The notes below the pieces were generated by a model, which saw nothing but the letters and a program-made list of their open reading frames with translations, had not been told where the DNA came from and ran no database searches. A program made the translations under genes and the position numbers. Source: Antennarius striatus (Eukaryota > Chordata > Actinopteri > Lophiiformes > Antennariidae). From it: 64,000 nt of DNA. The stretch spans positions 25,161,501-25,225,500 of the forward strand of contig NC_090782.1 of NCBI RefSeq assembly GCF_040054535.1, written 5' to 3'. Positions 1-11,600 of the stretch are shown here, piece after piece. The stretch's first letter is position 1. Each line of letters begins with the position of its first letter.

Positions 1-111
1 TTTAAATTACCGTAAATAATAAATAGTTCATTGCTATATCACGGAATTTCTTTTTCCGCGGGTGGTCCTGGAACACATTAACCGAGAGTAATGAGGGATT
101 ATTGTACCACT
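1..111. mobile_element. Terminal fragment of a Tigger/pogo-like DNA transposon
   Basis: Read on the minus strand, the segment begins with TACAATAATCCCTCATTA and continues with a GGTTAATGTGTTCCAGGACC block. This is the typical terminal inverted repeat of pogo/Tigger elements, which insert at TA. The element runs off the window start, so only one end is visible. A related copy lies at about 50100-50225. No transposase coding is visible. Family assignment rests on recalled terminal sequences. Confidence 0.6.
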
Positions 112-839
112 ATTATCACACTTTTACATTAATCAGTCAGTCTTTAACAGACCAAAGAGGAGGTTTATGGATGTAGTGAAAGAGGACATGAAGGTAGTTG
201 GTGTGAGAGAAGAAAATGCAGAAGACAGGGTTAGATGGAGGACACTGATTGGCTGTGGAGACCCTGAAGGGAAAAGCCCAAAGGAAAAGAAGACGGAGAA
301 GTCAATCTTTAACATACGTATGGTCTTGGTTGCTGGATGATGAACTAATACAATGATTCTCGCCAAATCAAGTTTGTAATCTCCCAGATCCATCTGTCCA
401 AACAGCGGTGACAACGAACGGGGACAGAAACACAGTTAAGTCTAGTCAAGAGTAGAAAAACAAATCTAAAATGTGTGGTTTATGTTTTAAAAATCATATT
501 TATTCATTTTCTAAAAGGTGATTCAGAGTTACAGTTCAGGCTTTAAACCAATGTATCAGGTAACAGTTTTGTTGTGGACTTTTGATCTATTTTAAATAGT
601 AGAATCGTACAAATCATACTAAGTTTAAACAGTGACAGATTTCTTAAGTCGAATTGTAAGTAATTTCAATGTTCAGTCATTAGCATTCTTTGGTTAGCAT
701 TGTTAGCGTTGTAATGACTCAGGTCAGCAGCAGTAACAAGTCGTGTAACTGTATGATTAAAGGTAAATGAACATTATTGATTAGATTAAATTAAATGGGT
801 TATTGTTCCACACATTGTTCTATGTGTTGTTTCGATGAG
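112..839. other. Gene-free flank downstream of BPHL
   Basis: No conserved coding segment, RNA gene or clear repeat structure was recognised here. The sequence is moderately AT-rich. It lies beyond the BPHL 3' end. Confidence 0.5.
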
Positions 840-845
840 TTTATT
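840..845 (-). terminator. Candidate BPHL polyadenylation signal
   Basis: On the minus strand an exact AATAAA hexamer lies six bases after the BPHL stop codon (TGA at 852-854). If it is used, the 3' UTR would be only about 20-40 nt long. No stronger hexamer is needed for the gene to end here, but use of the site is inferred. Confidence 0.5.
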
Positions 846-851
846 CACGTG

Positions 852-1289
852 TCAGTCCAGCAGAAAGTCTTCCACCAGCTTGTTGAAGTCATCAACAAAC
901 CTCAGGTGGAGATTGTGTTTACCCTCTGGCATCAGGTGCAGCCTGGATGTTGGACAAAAATCCGTCAGCATACATCAATCTGGGTTCTGTTGGAGTGTTG
1001 TTGGTCTCACCGTGATCCCTTGATGTGTTTGAGGAGGTACTGTGGGTGGATGCTGGGCACCATTGGGTCTTTCTCTCCATGGATGATGAGGGTAGGGCAG
1101 CTGATCAGAGGCAGAAGCTCCATGCAGATACTGCCTGAGCCAAAGAATGGCCATAGATGTTATTTACTGCAACATCAGAGTAAAAACTCTCTAATCTTAG
1201 CATACTGTATATTCTGGGAAAGCCTGATGTTCACTTTCCATGCCCACATATACATATATGTACAGTGCAGGCCCCTGCGCGCGCGCGCG

Positions 1290-1332
<43 letters not shown>

Positions 1333-3583
1333 AAGGGGGACTGAAAGCATGCAAATAGGGAGAGGGTGATATTAGGCAGGCAGGTACATTGCGTTGCGCC
1401 CCAAGGAGCAATTTGTTGGGGGACGATGCCTTTCTCAAGGGTACCTCGGCAGAGGTCAGGATGTGAACTGACCCCTCCCCCTGCCAGTCCACTCCCCCAA
1501 GTGTTTGGTCCATGTGGGTCTTGAGCCGGCCACCATCCGGTTCCCAGCGCAGGACCCTGTGGAGTGAGCTGCTGCCACCCAATTGCTTTCAGAGGCGATG
1601 ATCTCTTGGGAGGAAGGGTGGCCTTCATGAGTTCAAGCAGCTCCAGTACCCTGAGCTGGCAACAGGGTGCAGTGACACCGCTTCAATGCACCCAACGACC
1701 AGAGGATGGATGTTCTCAAGGGTGCTGACATGTCCGGGATGAGATGACAAGGCAACATCTAGGAGTTGGCAGAGCAGAGCAACCTCCTGGTTTTGTCCAT
1801 TACCAAAACCAGAATGTTGGTTTTAGTAAGGGATAAAAGTCAGTTTCTTGTTTTGGATACCCCCAATCAGAACATCTGCTGGAGCTGCTGGAGAGACAGC
1901 AAATGGCTAGTGCCCCCCCAAAGGGAAATGCACTGGATAGGAGGTAAACCTGTACATTAACCTGGCATCATTACTCCAAAAGGCTTCCCTCCACCCTTAG
2001 AATTCCTTGTCAACATTACCAATGTGGGGCGGCAGTGGCTCAATGGTGGAGCGCCCTATGATCAGAGATCAGCGTTTGATTCCCACTTCAGCCCAGCTAT
2101 CTTCAGAGTGTGAGCTGACAGTGGGCGGTGTCAGCTCACCTCCTGGCCACTACCGAGGTGCTCTTGAGCAAGGTGCTGTCCCCCTTACAAGCTGTTCAAA
2201 TGGGGCACACCCCAAAGTTGCTGCACGTCACTCTGCCTCCCCCTGTACTGTTTGTTGTTGTACTAATCGTATGCCCACAGGCCCCTAGTGTGTTTGTTTC
2301 AGGTGCCTGTACACAACATTGTATGCATTGTCTAACACATATAAGCATGTATAGCTGAGTGTGAAGATATCTCCGCATTGGGGATCATAAAATGGACTTT
2401 CTTCTTCTTTCTCTTCTTAAATTCCCAACCGAACAGTGACTTTGTAACAGCATGAATTCATACCCCCTGGTCGTTTTGAGAAATGTGACACCGCCTCCAG
2501 CCTGGCCCCCCATATTCTAGCAAAGACCTCTGCTCCATACACCTCCTCCATAGGCTGCCTCATCTTCGCATTCCACTTGGAGACGTCAGTGACTGCTAAA
2601 AAGGACAAACAGTGGATACTTAGGAACCTAGGACCACACTAGTCTCAGACTATAGTGATAAACTCGAGCAGGAGTACAGGCGTAAATCTGGAGGCAGAGC
2701 TCATCAACAAAGGCAAGGCTTCCAAAGACAACCATCTGCCTGATCAGTTCTGGATTCTTTGCGGCTGCTATCATCGCCGTTGCTCCTCCATCGCTCCACC
2801 CCAGCAGAGAGAACTTGTGGAATCCGAGCACCTGTCAGCAAAAACACAACTTCTACGTGTCTCCAAGTGTCTGAAGTGCAGTCAATAAAGACCAAAGGCA
2901 GAAAGATTTCCATTCTCACAATTTAAAAACAGATCAAAGCAAATTCAGGTCATTAGAATGTTAAATAAATCCCATTAAATGATTAACGGACAAATCCAAC
3001 CTTCATCAGATCCACTGCATCCTTTGCATCCCTCTCGAATAAGTCAGGGGGGAAGTCTCTGTCTGGAGGCCGGGATTGTCCGTAACCACGGGGATCCCAG
3101 CCAACTACAGTGAAGCGTTCTTTATTCAGAGACTTCAACTGAGGTCCAAAATCAGTTCGAGTGCTTCCTGAGGTAGACCAAAGTGGGTTTCACAAGCCAA
3201 GAGAAAGTGAATGCACCGATGAGGGGTGAGAATTCTTATTAACCAATCAGACGGGTGTTGCTGTATTTACCCAGAGCACCAGGAAGCAACAGCAGAGCAT
3301 GTTTCCCTCTACCCGTCTGCTCATAGTAGAGATCCACGCCATTAACACGCTTCCTGCCTGAGGTCATTGAAGAACTGCAGGAAACAGACAGTAGACAATG
3401 GCAGCAAAGGTCAAGATGGAAGAAAAGTAGATCACTGACTTGAACACACATTAATAAAAAAAGAAAACAGTTGTAAATTCAATGTTTAAGGAAACGTAAC
3501 CATAGTTACCAGTACATCTGGCTGACTCTCTGAACTTCAGCTCTGCAACTAGAGAAACGTCCCCTGAGTAGAAACCACAACAT
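852..3583 (-). CDS. bphl: BPHL, biphenyl hydrolase-like / valacyclovir hydrolase (7 exons, 281 aa)
   Basis: Serine alpha/beta-hydrolase, in mammals a mitochondrial alpha-amino-acid ester and thiolactone hydrolase. Exons in gene order are 3510-3583, 3271-3374, 3001-3167, 2678-2831, 2464-2595, 1011-1134 and 852-942. All introns are GT-AG and the phases sum to 846 nt. The nucleophile elbow GWSDGG places the catalytic Ser at residue 128; HGEKDP gives the acid Asp233 and GKHNLHL the His261. Each is offset by 11 from the human 291-aa protein, so the triad is complete. The N-terminus (MLWFLLRGRFSSCR) is basic and Ser-rich, consistent with a mitochondrial presequence. Residues 158-167 and 194-204 differ from human but keep length. 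SINE copies occupy intron 5. Exons 1, 6 and 7 were found by matching the recalled human protein to short segments. Confidence 0.93.
1276..1330. repeat. (GC)n(AC)n microsatellite in BPHL intron 5
   Basis: An alternating GC run passes directly into an AC run. Alternating purine-pyrimidine tracts of this kind favour Z-DNA. It lies between BPHL exons 5 and 6. Confidence 0.9.
1380..1600 (-). mobile_element. tRNA-derived SINE copy, minus orientation
   Basis: The minus strand reads a tRNA-like head with a degenerate A box (GGCAGCAGCTCA) and B box (CGGCTCAAGACCC). A body follows with CTGACCTCTGCCGAGGTACC and CTTGAGAAAGGCATCGTCCC, typical of a common fish SINE group. A second, more diverged relative lies at 2025-2260. 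The copy sits in BPHL intron 5. Boundaries are approximate. Confidence 0.6.
2025..2260 (+). mobile_element. tRNA-derived SINE copy, plus orientation
   Basis: The head GGCAGTGGCTCAATGGTGGA resembles a tRNA A box, and GCGTTTGATTCCC resembles a B box. The body has CACTACCGAGGTGCTCTTGA followed by GCAAGGTGCTGTCCCC, shared with the copy at 1380-1600 in the opposite orientation. It lies in BPHL intron 5. Confidence 0.65.
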
Positions 3584-3899
3584 TTGTCAGTCTGCAAAGA
3601 CGACGAGGCGTCCTCTGCAGCTCTTTACACCTGTCACATAACCTGTTTCTATAGATTAGCTGGTAATCAGATAAGACAGGGGAAAGGGGAGGAGCTTACA
3701 CAAAAACGATTACAAACAGATCAAAAGTATTTCACACCAAAAGGTCAGTTTTAGGTCAATTAAACCACAATCAAATTGAAGCAGAGCATGTGAACCATAA
3801 AAATCATTCCCTAAGGGGCGCATCATGAACATCCTGCTACAGACAAAATAAGAAAGGTGAGAACATCTGACCACCAATCCATTGTCTTGTAGACGACAC

Positions 3900-4216
3900 A
3901 GTCACAATCTTGTCCTCTACCGCCACTTATCTGCCTGGCGTATCAACCGTCTGCTGGAGCCAAGCCCAAAAATGCGACCATCTAAGTCCTTCAAGTTCTA
4001 CCGCTGAATGTTTTCAAGTATGTCAACACAATGCAGCCATGGTGGAGAACCGACGGAACATTTGGAGTAATCAGTTCACATAGGAAGCTGGAGAACCCGG
4101 AGAGAACCCACACAGACACAGGGAGAACGTAGAAACTCCAGACAGAAAGGAATTGAACCCAGAACCTTCTGGCTGTGAGGTAACAGTGTTACCCACTGCG
4201 CCACCGTGTCGCCCGG
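3900..4216. repeat. Dispersed fish repeat (SINE/LINE-tail type)
   Basis: The block contains GGAGAACCCGGAGAGAACCC, AGGGAGAACGTAGAAACTCC and CCCACTGCGCCACCGTGTCG in that order. I recognise this arrangement as a very common dispersed repeat of teleost genomes. I cannot assign it confidently to a named class. It is 5' of BPHL exon 1 and carries no coding sequence. Confidence 0.55.
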
Positions 4217-4580
4217 CATCAGATCATACCAACAGGAAATCCAGTTATCAATGAACCAAGAATCTGAACTATGTTAAGAACTAGAGGCTTTCTGGTGTGC
4301 TTTCACCTCCTCCTACAGATGATGGAGAACGGCGCTGACATTTTCTGACTTCTATGTGTTGGATGTCTGTGTGGTTTCTCAGTTATCCAGATGGTTATCC
4401 AAAGCTGTTTAAATCAATCCATTGGACTTTAACAAACACTGGATTCCTGTGTATTTCAACACCCTGAAACCAGTGGCGGGCCGTGCATTTCACACCTAGG
4501 CCTTCAGTGATGTTCTCCTTAGTCAAACGTGAATAAACACAACCCATAATACTATAAGCTGCTCCCACCACTGCCACCTA

Positions 4581-5892
4581 CAGTGCCTTGCGAAGGTATT
4601 GGCCCCCCAAGAACTTTCTGATATTTTGCTACATTTCAGGCTTCAAACTTCAAGATAAAAACCTGAAAATATTTTTCAAGAATCAACAACATGTGAGACA
4701 CAATCGTGAAGTGGAACCAAATTTATTCAACATTTTATATTGTGTTCACAAATATAAAACTGTAAAGTAGGACTTGCAAAAGTATTGGCCCCCTTTGAGT
4801 TAATACTTAATACAACTTCCTTCTGCAGCGATCACAGCCGCAAGTCTTTTTGGGTGTGTCTCTATAAGTTTTGCACATCTTGAGACAAATATTTGCCCAT
4901 TCCTCCGTACCAAACAGCTCAAGTTCCTTAAGGTTAGATGGAGATCGTTTGTGCACAGCAATTTTCAGATCTTTCCACAGATGCTCTATTGGATTGAGGT
5001 CTGGACTTTTGATGGCCATTCTAACACCTTCATATGGTCGGTTTTAAACCATTCCATTGTAGATTTGAATTTATGTTTTTTTTGGAAGGTGAACCTCCGC
5101 CCCATCCTCAGGTCTTTTGCAGACTCCAACAGAATTTCTGCCAGAATCGCCCTGTATTTGGCTCCATCCATCTTCACATCAACTCTAACGATCTCCCCAG
5201 CCCCTGCTGAAGAAAATCAACCCGAGCATGATGCTGCCCCCACCATGTTTGACAGAGGAGATGGTGTTTCCAGGGTGATGTACTGTGTTACTCTTACGCC
5301 AAACGTAACATTTCGCATTCAGCCCTAAAAGTTAAATTTGGTCTCATCTGAGAAGAGCACCTTGTTCCACATGTCATCTGTGTCTCCATGGGCCTTCTTT
5401 CAAACTCCAGACGGGCCTTTTTATGGTTTTCTTTCAGAAATGGCTTTCTCCTTCCACTCTTCCATAAAGGACAGATTTATGACCCCTCCATGTTGATATT
5501 ATTGCTCACACAGTGCTCCGGGAGACATTTAAATATTGTGAGATCTTATTGTATTCCATTCCTGCTTTGAACTTTTCCATAACTTCGTCCCGGACCTGCC
5601 TGGTGTGTTCTGTGGTTTTCATGATGCTGTTGGTTCTCCAGTGTTCCTTTCACAGACGTCTGAGACCTTCACAGAGCAGGTGCATTTAAACTGAGACCAA
5701 ACGACACGCAGGTCACTCTGTTTGTCATTGTTAGTCGTTCAGGTCAACATTGGATCATTCAGAAGTCATCAGGGAACATCTGGAGTCAGTTAGCTGAGGG
5801 TTCGCTGAGAGAACAGGGGGCCAATACTTTTGCACGTCCTAGTTTTCAGTTTTTTATCTGTAAACACAAAATAAAATGTTGAATAAATTTGG
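4581..5892 (-). mobile_element. Tc1/mariner-like element with long terminal repeats, right end truncated
   Basis: The left end begins after TA with CAGTGCCTTGCGAAGGTATT followed by GGCCCCC. A second inner copy of this motif (TTGCAAAAGTATTGGCCCCC) lies at about 4770-4793, an IR/DR arrangement as in Sleeping Beauty-type elements. The right side keeps the inner motif (GGGGGCCAATACTTTTGCAC, about 5818-5840) and part of the inverted repeat, but stops near 5892 without the outer terminus. It is inserted in the hAT-like element at 4471-6120. Confidence 0.8.
4801..5640 (-). pseudogene. Tc1-like transposase pseudogene
   Basis: Minus-strand reading gives decayed transposase blocks: KHGGGSIML near 5240, MDGAKYRAILAEILLESAKD and RRFTF near 5090-5170, VLEWPSKVQ near 4995, and SPDLNPIEHLWKDLKIAV near 4950-5000. 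The last is the conserved region around the final acidic residue of the DDE catalytic triad. The blocks fall in different frames with stops between them, so the gene is dead. The N-terminal DNA-binding domain is not recognisable. Confidence 0.8.
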
Positions 5893-7183
5893 ATTGGATA
5901 AACCCCTCTAACCTAAAAATAGAACGCTGACCTAGTGTTGGCCTATGTCATATTATATCCCAATGTATAATTACATATTTATACACATATTTAAATATTT
6001 TAATTAAAAGAAAATGCATTAATGCATTAAAATGTAACTAACTTTTAGCATAAATATCATGATTTCTGGTTATGTTAGACCAGCAGAGAAGGCCTTGCTG
6101 GCCCTGACCGCCCACCACTGCCTGAAACAAAGACTGATCCACCAAAAAGACCCCACACCACAGTCAGAGCAGCAACCTGGTGTATGCAGTTAAATGCAGC
6201 GAAGATGTCTACATAGGGGAGACCAAACAACCATTACACAAGAACATGGCTCAACACAGAAGAGCTAACTCACCAGGACAGGACTCAGCAGTGTGCCCCC
6301 CCCCCCCCCCCTCAGAGAAGAGGGACGCTCATTTCAGGACACCAATGTTCAGATCTTAAAAATGGAAGACATGGTTTGAGAGAGAAGTGAGAGAAGTCAT
6401 CCATATTAAAGTGTTGAGGAGCCAGACTGGTTTCAATGACTGTCGTTGAAATGTGAATAGCACTGACCACACCCCAAAGGGTTAATGAACTGGGACAAGA
6501 CCAGCCACCACCAGAACCGAAGAAGCCTGTTGGATGAGAGGAGAAACGTTTTCAAGAAACTTTCTTAAAGTCCAGCGGATTGATTTAAACGGTTTGGATA
6601 ACCATGACCCGGAGAACTGAGAACCTACACAGACATTATAATTAACTAAATATCTGAACAGTACAAACAGATCATGCTAACATGCTAATATTTATTGACT
6701 GCAATGCAAACTTCATAATTTAGTTTGCTATCCTGCTAACTCTAACTAACCTGGACTTAACACAAGACTGGCAGGAATTCAACCATTTTTTGTAGGTTGA
6801 GTCACAAACCAGTTTTGAAAACTTGCATTATTTGACCAGATGATGGCGCTAAATGTAAAAGGAAATGTGAGTGCAGCGTGTCCTGAGGTCTAAACCAATC
6901 TCATCCATTCATGTCGTTTTTGTTTCACCTGAAACTATGAAGAACAGCAAAGATTTCATTGCAATCAAGAAGTTAACACGTCACAACGCCCCAGTCTAAC
7001 ACAACCCAATGCCCCCCCCCCCCCCCCGCCCATGGAGACATTCACACCTATTCGTTGAAAAAGGCCCCGAAGTGTGGCGCTTGTCTTTATCAGTGGGTTT
7101 GACCTGCCACTAGCTGTTCAGATCTAATCCTCTGAGGCAACCAGCTTTTTGTAAACGCCTCCACTGTCATCTGACTGACAGTG

Positions 7184-7190
7184 TGTGTGT

Positions 7191-7227
<37 letters not shown>

Positions 7228-7383
7228 GCGCGCGCACACACACACAGGAACACAACACGACAAAGCCCGGCTAAAAATACCTCAATCGCCTCAGAGCAAC
7301 GCGTTGAGGATGTAGCTGTGTTTACTGGAAATAGAGAATCGAATTCAGTTAATGTCCATTCAGAATCGTCATGCATTATTAGT

Positions 7384-7430
<47 letters not shown>
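7184..7430. repeat. CA array and opposing TG array
   Basis: An impure (CA)n run with CG interruptions covers 7184-7246. A purer (TG)n run covers about 7384-7430. The two are inverted with respect to each other about 140 bp apart and could pair in single-stranded DNA or RNA. Confidence 0.85.
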
Positions 7431-7433
<3 letters not shown>

Positions 7434-7574
7434 ATAAGACAGAATCAAGTTTATAAAAGATATCTCCAAATTAAGATCAAAATGCATCAAGGTGGTGGAA
7501 GCTTCTAGCATTCTGTAGTGTGACAGCAGAAACTAGTGGATTACAAGATAATAGCAAAATTGAGTTTCAACCAG

Positions 7575-7640
7575 TTTATCAGTGCGACTTTTATCAGTGT
7601 GACTTTTATCAGTGTGACTTTTAGCAATGCGACTTTTGAG
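7575..7640. repeat. Short tandem repeat, about 15-bp unit
   Basis: Four imperfect copies of TGTGACTTTTATCAG are arranged head to tail, the last ones diverged (CAATGCGACTTTTGAG). No function is suggested. Confidence 0.7.
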
Positions 7641-8559
7641 TAAGGACATGAGCTGATGGGACCGCCCCTTTGACTTGGATTCAAATAATACTATTATAAA
7701 GACTGCAGTGAAACGTTGAAGGATGCCTTTTTCTTTAGCGCCACTTTGCAGGTTTTGCTCCTCCCTGATTGTTTGCATCCATGTTTTTGTCACAGGTTAC
7801 GGCAAATTTATTGTGTCCTGATATTCTGTCCGAATAAAAACAAAAGTCAAGCGGAGGGTGCGTTAATCTTGCCTGCGGCTGTCAGTAGCCATCTGTAACG
7901 GGTGGCAGGGAAGGGAATTCATTTCGGTGTTGTAGCGCCACGCCCGTTTGTTCCTCCTGCATGATATCCTGCTCCACCTTGAATGCCTGCACCTGTGTCT
8001 CATTGGCCCGTTTACGCAGGGCTGTCGCACCCTCACTCCACCCAGACATCCTACGTCAATCCTCTGTTTCACTCCATCTCAATGACGGTTGGAGGTCGTA
8101 AAAGCCCCAAATATTTTAGGGTCAGGCGACTCGTAATCGTCCCAGACGTCCATAAATCTTTCAGAATTTTCCTCTTGAGTTACCAAGACAGATAAATTCT
8201 TCTTAAGGTTTTGGGAGGACATGATGTGGGTGTGGCTGGGCAGCACGAGGTGAAGGACAAAAGACGAGGCTTGTCTGGAGTGAAGCGAAACTCAAGACTA
8301 AAGTACGATGAACTCCATGTAAGGTACGGCCCCTCAGCAGATAGTGACCTCCAGCCGTGACCCTTGGTTGGATCCTCGACCATCTTTGTCCAGCTGGTAT
8401 GTGCCACATTCCCCTTCGACTCCCGGTCTAAATATAACCCCAAAGGCCGGGCGTTCCGCTCTAAGGTCGCATTACATCATCCCAACGCGGGGCATTGTCA
8501 ATCATGTAGCACTCAGGACACCCGAGGCTTTGTGATACCAAAAAAAGTTGCTGGGGCGG

Positions 8560-8684
8560 TTTAAAAATGAAGGGACGCAACAACAGTCCGGGGAAAGGAC
8601 TGGACCCGAGCTGAACGCCGCCGGACTACCAGGGGACAAACTGCAGATGTCAACAGCTGATGCGCTTTGCTAGTTTTAGCAGAC
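8560..8684 (+). promoter_or_regulatory. Probable DUSP22 5' UTR and proximal promoter
   Basis: This moderately GC-rich segment directly precedes the DUSP22 start codon. No TATA box is visible and no transcription start can be fixed. The assignment rests only on position. Confidence 0.3.
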
Positions 8685-11600
8685 ATGGGTAACGGAATTA
8701 ACAAGGTACCAAACTTCAACAGGCTTAATTTGCAGCGTTCAGGTCCTTCCTTTGACTAACTTTAAACTTTCTTCAGGTCCTTCCTGATCTTTATCTGGGA
8801 AACATCAAAGGTACGATGTCCTGTTTATGCTCCTTTCAGTAAAGAATTGAATCATTTGCAGAATGATGAAGTTGAGCACGTTTCAGTTCCTCAAACGGAG
8901 AGGCGTGTGGTGAGATGCTTCGCTCGGATCAGTTTCTATAGAGTGGCGAGGTCACGGCGTACGACTAGCGTGGAGTTATTTATGTCCATTAAGGTGCTCT
9001 TGTCGCCGCCGTGCCCGGGTGTTCGGGTGTTGGTGCGTCTCCGGCAGCAGCTGGAGGCAGGCGTGGGTGGGGATGCCCCGCACCATGGGGGCGTCCCCAA
9101 CGTCAACCAGAATCCACAACTTTCCATTGAGCAGTAACAGAAATCACGAGGTTGTTTTTCTGCGTTGAACGCGTGGAAATCTGAGTCTTCTATCCGTTAT
9201 ACGTGGAGCATTTTAAAGATTTGTTTTTGCAGCAGAGAAAGACTCGGTGGAAGCCGTGAGCTTGAGCGGAAATCAAAAGGAAAACTTCATAATTTAAGAG
9301 AAATCTTTGACGCAGAAATGTACTTACAAAGATGACTAAAGGGGGAAAACACCAACAATAGCTTGTAGTAAATAAATTCACTCTTTCTTGGATTTGAAGG
9401 TAGGACATAGCTAGCTTTAGCAGGTTTGTAGCATTAGCTAGGGTTTTGTTCGCTCTGAAGACCAATCGATGTCAACTTATTAAATTTTAAATAAAATGGA
9501 ACAACTGAGGGAATGAGTATGCTAACGGTTAGCTGTCCCACTGGCTAACATTACTATCCTGCTCTCACAAATTGCTGGTGGTTTCTAGTTAATTTTAAAC
9601 TCCGTCTTCGCAGGAGTGATCGTCCAACATGTGGTCACAACTCAGATTTGTTTTCCTTTTTTTGGGGGGGGCGGGGAGGGGTCGCTGATCTCTGCTACAA
9701 TATTAAATGAGTGACCTTCACACCCTATAAAGATATCAATTTCATGGCCGTCGCGCTCAGGGATTCGTTTGATTTCACTGTCGTTGGGTCGAGTCCGGCG
9801 TCCGCATCTATAAAACTTTATTCTGTCGTGCTATTGTGGATCCTCTGGGGGGGTTCGTCTGGGGTCAGCATCCTGCAAACTCGCAAAGCATTAAAAAAAA
9901 AAAAGATGTGAAGACACATCTGTCCGAGGTAGAAAACCTTCGGCTTCCTTTTAAAGAACAAAATTTGATTAGAACAAATACTGTTTCTTGCTTTGGGCCC
10001 AAGGTGCTGGACGGTTTTAGAAACACTGGTTTTCCGGTATTTCTTTCAGTTCAATGCGAGGGCCACACTTTCCAGCCAAGGGGACAGCTCAGAGGAGGAG
10101 GGGGGGTGTTGTTGTTAGGTAGAAATGCTTAATATAGGCTGTCACTGTGATTGGATGAAAGAAAAATGTCAGATTTCTTGATTTTCAGATGCACAAGACA
10201 GCGAGTTGTTGGCGACGCACAACATCACCCACATCCTGTCCATCCACGACACGGCTGCCCCCGTCCTGGAGGTGAGTGGCCCCCCCGGCGTGACCCTCCA
10301 TACAGCCCATGAACGCACCACGTGTTCCTGAATGTCTACACAGTCAGTCCATTTTATATTTATTCTCGTTTTAGTCTGGAGAAAATATCCGTGAAAGCTT
10401 CCCAGACCCACTTTTTAACTAGAACCAATGCAGTCACAGACTGCAACATCCCGCGACACCCCTGAAATCAAAATTTTACCCTGACCTATTTGCATAGGTC
10501 AAAGATCAAAGCTAGTGCTCTGACCTACTGTCATTGATCAAAGCACTAGCCTTGATCCATCGTCTTACTCACACTGGCCTTCTCACCTCGTCTTCCTATC
10601 TTATCCGATTAATGAGTCTACAAAAGTTTAAATTTAACCTTGACTTACTTTTGTCAAGGTCAAGGTCATCATCTCATCTTCGTCCCCTTTGCTGCCTGAG
10701 TCATGTGCTTTTTGTTTCATCTTTCTATCTGCAACGGTTGTGGAGATATTTGGTGGACTAACGGACGGTCAGACGAACACACAAACACTGACATCACCGC
10801 TTTGAAGCGGGGGGGTAACAAACAGCTGATGAACATCATTGTTATCATCCTCAATCTGTGTTAATCTGACATTTCAAAGAATAACAATGAGATAATTCCT
10901 CCCCTGAAAGTGAATCATTGTGAAAAGACGACTTGCATTGGTGTGAAAGTCAGACATTCTTATTTTCAGTCTACACAGAAAGTCCTTGAACCAGTTCAGA
11001 CCAGGAATTTTGCAGGTCTTACATGTAAACAGTTCCATCGTGTGAAATCTTAAATTCTGTGTTCCGTTTTCAGCCGTGAGCCTTCAAGTTAGCTCAGCAA
11101 CTTGAAATCCAAAAATTCTTGAAAGTAGAACTAGATCAAAAGAACGTTTCTGCACTTAGATGCTGAGATTTGATTTGGGGGAAAAAGCCAAGACATGGGT
11201 TGAAAGTAGAAATTTGTAAAACTCAAACTACAAAATCTAACTTTCACCAGGATTAATATCAATTATTGATCCTGTTTGACTCAAATTTCATTGCTGGTTG
11301 ATGACATTTCCTCTTTCTCGTCTCAGAATCAGTCAGATCTGGTTCTGAAAATCTTGACCTTCAGGGTTCGTTTTCACAACTTTCATCTTTTCTTGCTGAA
11401 AGCGTGAAAAGTCCTCCGACGTTTCTCTCCACTTTCTCCGTTTAGCGTCTGATTGAACACTAAAGAAGACGACGGTATCTCTACAGGAACCGACCCGGAA
11501 GGTCAAGGGGCCCGAAATGATCGACACCTTCACGTATGGATGACGCGACGCTTCTAGCTAATGCTGACTCAGGCCTGTCAGCCACAGTGGCAGATGGGAC

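Larger units (their letters stand above)
4471..6120. mobile_element. Non-autonomous hAT-like element with perfect 8-bp target duplication
   Basis: The ends are CAGTGGCGGGC on the left and, reading inward from the right, CAGTGGTGGGCGG. Immediately outside both ends is the same octamer CCTGAAAC (4463-4470 and 6121-6128). An 8-bp duplication with CAGTG termini is the hAT signature. Host sequence of the element is only 4471-4580 and 5893-6120; the middle is a later Tc1-like insertion. No hAT transposase is visible. Confidence 0.75.
4330..6640 (+). mobile_element. Degenerate Penelope-like element with GIY-YIG endonuclease fragment, interrupted by other elements
   Basis: Bases 6170-6300 encode LVYAVKCSEDVYIGETKQPL, then HRRANSPGQDSAV. 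This is the GIY-YIG endonuclease region of Penelope-like retroelements, followed by frameshifted remains to about 6430. A 3'-type tail (GATTGATTTAAACGGTTTGG with GGATAACC) lies at 6570-6640. A similar tail in inverted orientation lies at 4375-4440, suggesting an inverted terminal duplication. Coding sequence also precedes the internal insertion (IPVYFNTLK, read from about 4444) and continues on its far side (KQRLIH). The reverse transcriptase portion is not present, and stops and frameshifts make it inactive. Confidence 0.7.
6641..8559. other. Intergenic sequence between the nested transposons and DUSP22
   Basis: No coding exon was recognised. It contains poly-C tracts near 7011-7027, the CA/TG pair at 7184-7430 and a short tandem repeat at 7575-7640. 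The last 700 bases before DUSP22 are higher in complexity and could include promoter-proximal sequence, but no specific motif stands out. Confidence 0.4.

Noticed and set aside
2025..2110. Possible tRNA gene
   Set aside because: A-box and B-box resemblance is degenerate and no cloverleaf or acceptor stem forms; better explained as a SINE head.
4807..5328. Possible functional Tc1 transposase
   Set aside because: The conserved blocks fall in several frames with stops, and the right terminus is missing.
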